This document shows, piece after piece, positions 60,354-64,000 of a stretch of 64,000 nt of DNA; positions within the stretch are counted from its first letter, which is position 1; the number at the start of each line of letters is the position of its first letter. A program made the translations under genes and the position numbers. The stretch covers positions 22,429,489-22,493,488 of the forward strand of contig NC_026655.2 in NCBI RefSeq assembly GCF_000004075.3, given 5' to 3'. The notes beneath the pieces are model-generated. The model was not told where the DNA came from. It made no database searches and saw nothing but the letters and a program-made list of their open reading frames with translations. This DNA comes from Cucumis sativus. Taxonomy: Eukaryota > Streptophyta > Magnoliopsida > Cucurbitales > Cucurbitaceae.

Positions 60354-63300
60354 GAGATTCGGCATTGAGCATTTTATGTAATGGGAATTGTGATCTTAAG
60401 TGTTTTAGTTTTGTTCCATGGCTGGATTCTTGAATTGGAGACCAAAGAGGTAGGTTGTTCACTTTCTATGGGCAAGAGACCTCTTTGCTCCTTTTTATCT
60501 ATAGTGGTGCCTGGAGGATTATAATCTTGCTGGGGCTTGAGATTAATCTAGTTGTGTGGATGTTTTTTTTTATAGAGGCAGGCGGATAATCTCCAAACTG
60601 CTTGTTGCTAAGGTAGGTGTTGATGTTTTCAGGTGAGTGCTTCTCTTTCCATAACCATTCTTAGAATTATGCACTTGGTGCTCTGATGTATAAAGCTCCA
60701 CCTGATCTCTCAGCTACATCCTTGTTGGATCTGATGCAAGCATATCTTAGCCTTTGATCATAATTCTGCATTCATAATTTAATTATTAAATATTTACTTG
60801 CCATGTTCTTTACTCTTTAACGCCCTTTATTGTTATTTATTATCTATTTGCTAGGGATGGTCTGAATTCTTTTCTTATTCATCTCACATGTGTGTTCAAG
60901 GCTGCTTGTGATCATATGATGTTTGATTTAGCTTGTTATTATCATAAAGAAGACCATCATATTAGTAAGTCAACCTAGGTTTTACGTTGTGGTGGTAAGT
61001 TACTTCTGTCAAGTACAACTGTCAACTGTCAACTGTCGCCCCCATCGAACTTTGGAATCGTTCCTTTTTTGGATTGGGGTTTTATGTCGGACCTTCAAGT
61101 TAGAAGTAGGGACAATTCATATCCAATATAGGAACTTCACCTTTTTACTGTGTTTTTGGGGTGGGGGTAATGGGATGTCGGATTGGGTTTTTGGCAATGT
61201 TGCATATTTCTTCTGGGAACGCTGTGGTGCAACAATGTCTTGACACTCCAAATGTTGTAAAGATTTATTTTAGTTGGGTCTTAAGGCAAACACTAAAGTC
61301 ATGGATTCTGATGCCGTGGTGCTGCCATTTACATTCTGCACATTCGTTTGCTGCGTTAGGCTTCTTTGGAGCTCTGCCGAGGTAATATTCAGCATTAGTT
61401 TCGGATTTGTCCTAGGAGTCGATTTTGTTATTGAAAAAAGACTTTATGTACTTGTTTTTCCACCCTCCAAGGGCATGGGGGGGTTGTTTTGTTGCCTGAT
61501 TTTTGACCTATTGCATAAACTAGTGTGTTTGAGCAATGGATGACAAATTTCTGTATGTTTCATATTTTTCTTCCCAAACCATCAAATAGCATACCTTTGA
61601 AGAAGACGCAGTCTCGAATGTAATGTGTTGTGCTGAGTGCTTGTAAGTGACGATATTGTGTGATCATCAAACAAATGGACTTTGTTGTGAAAATACCATC
61701 AACTTTTCAAGATATTATCATTAATCCAATTTTTCACAAATTTCTTAGCCTTGAAAATAAAAACTAAAATTTTAAGCTAACGAATAGTTTAAGTTTATAT
61801 TGATATTAATTTCATGATTGTTAAGAGGTGAATTGAATTGATATTCTAATATTAAAATTCATGAATTACAAAGAAAAAAAAGAGATAAGTATAAATATAA
61901 TGTAAACAAAAGATAAGTTTATTTATTTGAAAATAATAAAAGATTTATATACTAATTTATTCTTAAAATCTTTTGTTGGTATAATCTTTCCAAAATGTCG
62001 ACTTTAACACATTTGCTATAAACGTTGGTTAAATTATAAAATTTGACGAAATCTCAAAAAATATTAAAATAGATTTTTTTTCTTAGAACATACTAAAAAG
62101 AATAATTAGCCCAGTAAAAAGAACTTCACACTAATAGATTTATCCAACTACAAATTGTCAAATATGACTTTTTACTTGATAATTAACTGTATATTAATTA
62201 CAATAATAACTATTAAAATTGGTTAGGTCGGTGATCATAACTTTGCATTAATAGAAGGGTAAATTTAAATCTATTGTTTTAACTTGAATCTTTTGTTGGT
62301 GAAAAATTGCTATAAAATTTGAATGAATGTGAGTATTTTCAACTTTTCTTAAATTCAAAGGTATTGTGAAACTTTTCAATAGTTCAATGTATATGTGAAA
62401 CAACACTTTAACGATTTCTACAAAAAAAACAACTGCAACAGTATTTTTGAACTATATTTTTAAAAAATTTAAGAAATTTTAAATATATTTTTATTTTTGA
62501 CACAAAATTGAAAGTTCAAGAAGATTTTGTATAACTTGTACTTATTATTTTATAACATATGAGAACTGATGAATCAAATATTTATATTAAGATTGATGGT
62601 ACGCGATTTATTCAAATTGAAATATACTAAGGTTGCTTTTGAGTCTTACAAATCTTTTCAATCCTCAATCTTTGCATCAATAAAACTTTGTTGGAATCAT
62701 TGAATCATATTTCATATTTTGTGAAAATTTAGAGAGAATTTATTTCCAACAGTTAGATATGCCACCGTGCATATGACTTGTTTTTTCAAAAAGATAAATA
62801 GAGTTTTCCATACATTCTCCATAACACTAAAATTCTAAAATGATGTTAAAAAATATGATCACAAATTACTAAAAGAGTTCTGAATAGATGAAAAGAAAGG
62901 GAAGAATACAACCTAAGAAATAAACAAAGATAAATATGCTAATCTGTGCTCAAACTTATATCCTCGAGATCAAATATCCAAATTCTTCTATCCTCCTTTC
63001 TAAACGAAAAAATGGAGAAAGTAGGATAGAAATGCCATCATGTACTATTACCTTGCTTGTTTCATATTTTACTATATAAGATTCAAACATTGGGTTCTAA
63101 TGAGGATAAGATATTTGCAATATCATTTTGTGGGTGAATCAAAAGAGCACGTCAAAACTTAGCCCAACTATGATATTGAACAACTTTCAGAATTGCAATG
63201 GGTCACAGCAAGTTAAATGTACATAAAAGTGGCTACCGAACCTCCTCTGCGACCCTGGAGGAAAGGAATTTCCGAGGGAAAAACAGAGCTTCCACGGCAG

Positions 63301-63390
63301 TATTTACAGTGTCTTTCCACTCATGGACTCTAAGACACAGACCGTCCTCCACATTGAGCACAAAACATGTCCACACATCATTCTGCCCAT
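60354..63390. other. 3' UTR of TAF15b and intergenic region
   Basis: The first few hundred bases are probably the TAF15b 3' UTR. Frames at 60989-61543 overlap one another and show no recognisable similarity. From about 61700 onward the sequence is strongly AT-rich and featureless to my eye. Confidence 0.5.
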
Positions 63391-63498
63391 TCATTGCATA
63401 TGCTGTGGTGGTGTTGGTTGTATGTTGTAAGGTGGTCCATGTGTCGGTGGTGCACGTGCATATTGCGAAACAATATCGATGCCAGATCCTCCTTGAAC
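63391..63498 (-). CDS. Possible last coding exon of an unrecognised gene
   Basis: After an acceptor-like TCTGTTTCAG (minus strand), a 108-base frame beginning VQGGSGIDIVSQYARAPPTH and rich in Pro, Gln and His ends in TGA at 63391-63393. The composition looks like a disordered protein tail. No upstream exon could be confirmed inside the window, and I do not recognise the protein. This is a low-confidence suggestion based on splice-site context and residue composition only. Confidence 0.28.
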   Translation of the reverse strand, partial: VQGGSGIDIVSQYARAPPTHGPPYNIQPTPPQHMQ

Positions 63499-64000
63499 CT
63501 GAAACAGATCCTCATCCTATAACTATGGAGGTTCAGAGATGATAATTGTTGAGAACACATTGATTTGTCATATCTAATAGATATAAGGGAACACATACTA
63601 ACATGAGTACAACTTCGTAATTAAGACACCACTCCTTTTCTTTGAGGTTAGAGGTTAAAAACTTAAAACCCCTCTACGTTCATTCAACTCAAGCAAAATA
63701 AACCACACAAGAAACTCTCTTAAGCTAAAACCCCATGTTTTTATAGTCGGTTCAAGGGCTGTCATAATAGTTCTAACAAACAATTCCACCCATTTTAAGT
63801 TGCAAGCAACCAAGGGCATGTTGCCCTCCTATAAAAACACCTTCACAGTCACCTCTACAGAGTTTTTTTTTTGCAATTCTAATTTCCATTAAAGGAAGCA
63901 ATTTTGTTGCTTGGTTTTTGGTTTTGATCGTATAAAGATGTCCGGAAATGCTTTTAGCTTCAGTTACAATCCCTTCATTGTTTGATAAGTTGATAACCAA
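63499..64000. other. Right edge, nothing assigned
   Basis: A 75-codon open frame on the minus strand (64000-63773) runs off the window and ends ALGCLQLKMGGIVC. I see no family resemblance. If the exon at 63391-63498 is real, this stretch would be intron or an upstream exon of the same gene. Confidence 0.3.

Noticed and set aside
1-64000. CRISPR arrays, operons, bacterial-type terminators and ribosome binding sites
   Set aside because: The window is nuclear plant DNA with spliced genes. No regularly spaced direct repeats of CRISPR type are present.
1-64000. LTR retrotransposons or viral inserts
   Set aside because: No paired long terminal repeats with primer-binding sites, no gag-pol-like frame and no capsid-like protein could be recognised. 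The only retroelements seen are LINE fragments.

Overview
This window is nuclear DNA of a flowering plant. The genes have many short introns with GT-AG borders, the intergenic DNA is very AT-rich, and several products carry chloroplast or secretory leaders. A complete MIR390 hairpin, a CCT-domain gene and a plant-type TAF15b all point to a land plant. The LINE tail and the MITE family built on TCTATCA/TGATAGA motifs suggest a cucurbit (Cucumis-like), but that is inference from memory of such repeats, not a search.

Layout. 1-1214 (+): 3' part of a laccase gene. 5331-1882 (-): a complete CHX cation/H+ antiporter, convergent with the laccase. 5.3-9.9 kb: no protein gene. About 10.03-10.16 kb (+): MIR390, with both the mature miRNA and the star strand readable. 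10.2-14.7 kb: AT-rich repeats, a CACTA-like remnant and diverged duplications. 14709-18888 (+): a nine-exon Shewanella-like protein phosphatase (SLP1 type), with a MITE in intron 6. 20.8-22.4 kb: a repeat island containing a tandem duplication split by a MITE, tRNA-related sequences and a GC-richer block that may be organellar. 23335-26147 (+): malonyl-CoA:ACP transacylase, ten exons. 27911-27300 (-): a small acidic MEA1-like protein. 28135-28065 (-): tRNA-Gly(GCC). 28253-30748 (+): the PSII core phosphatase PBCP, eleven exons. 31.0-32.0 kb (-): a decayed UDP-glycosyltransferase, followed by LINE scraps. 36612-35487 (-): a CCT-motif gene with a 27-nt last exon. 39956-37602 and 43185-41278 (-): a tandem pair of GILT-type thiol reductase genes. 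47703-44897 (-): a CCR-like NADPH reductase. 53720-48902 (-): TIM22, whose third intron holds a LINE insertion with target-site duplication. 56839-60353 (+): TAF15b. The last 3.6 kb holds at most the 3' end of one unrecognised gene on the minus strand.

The genes are ordinary housekeeping and family genes, not a functional cluster. SLP1, MCAT and PBCP all encode predicted plastid proteins within 16 kb, but nothing shows that they are co-regulated. Almost every coding exon could be joined in frame by hand, so intron-exon borders are given to the base. No previously undescribed system was found. The most notable non-obvious items are the MIR390 locus, a GC-AG intron in PBCP, the CxxS active site shared by both GILT copies, the datable MITE and LINE insertions, and the compact MEA1/tRNA/PBCP intergenic region.
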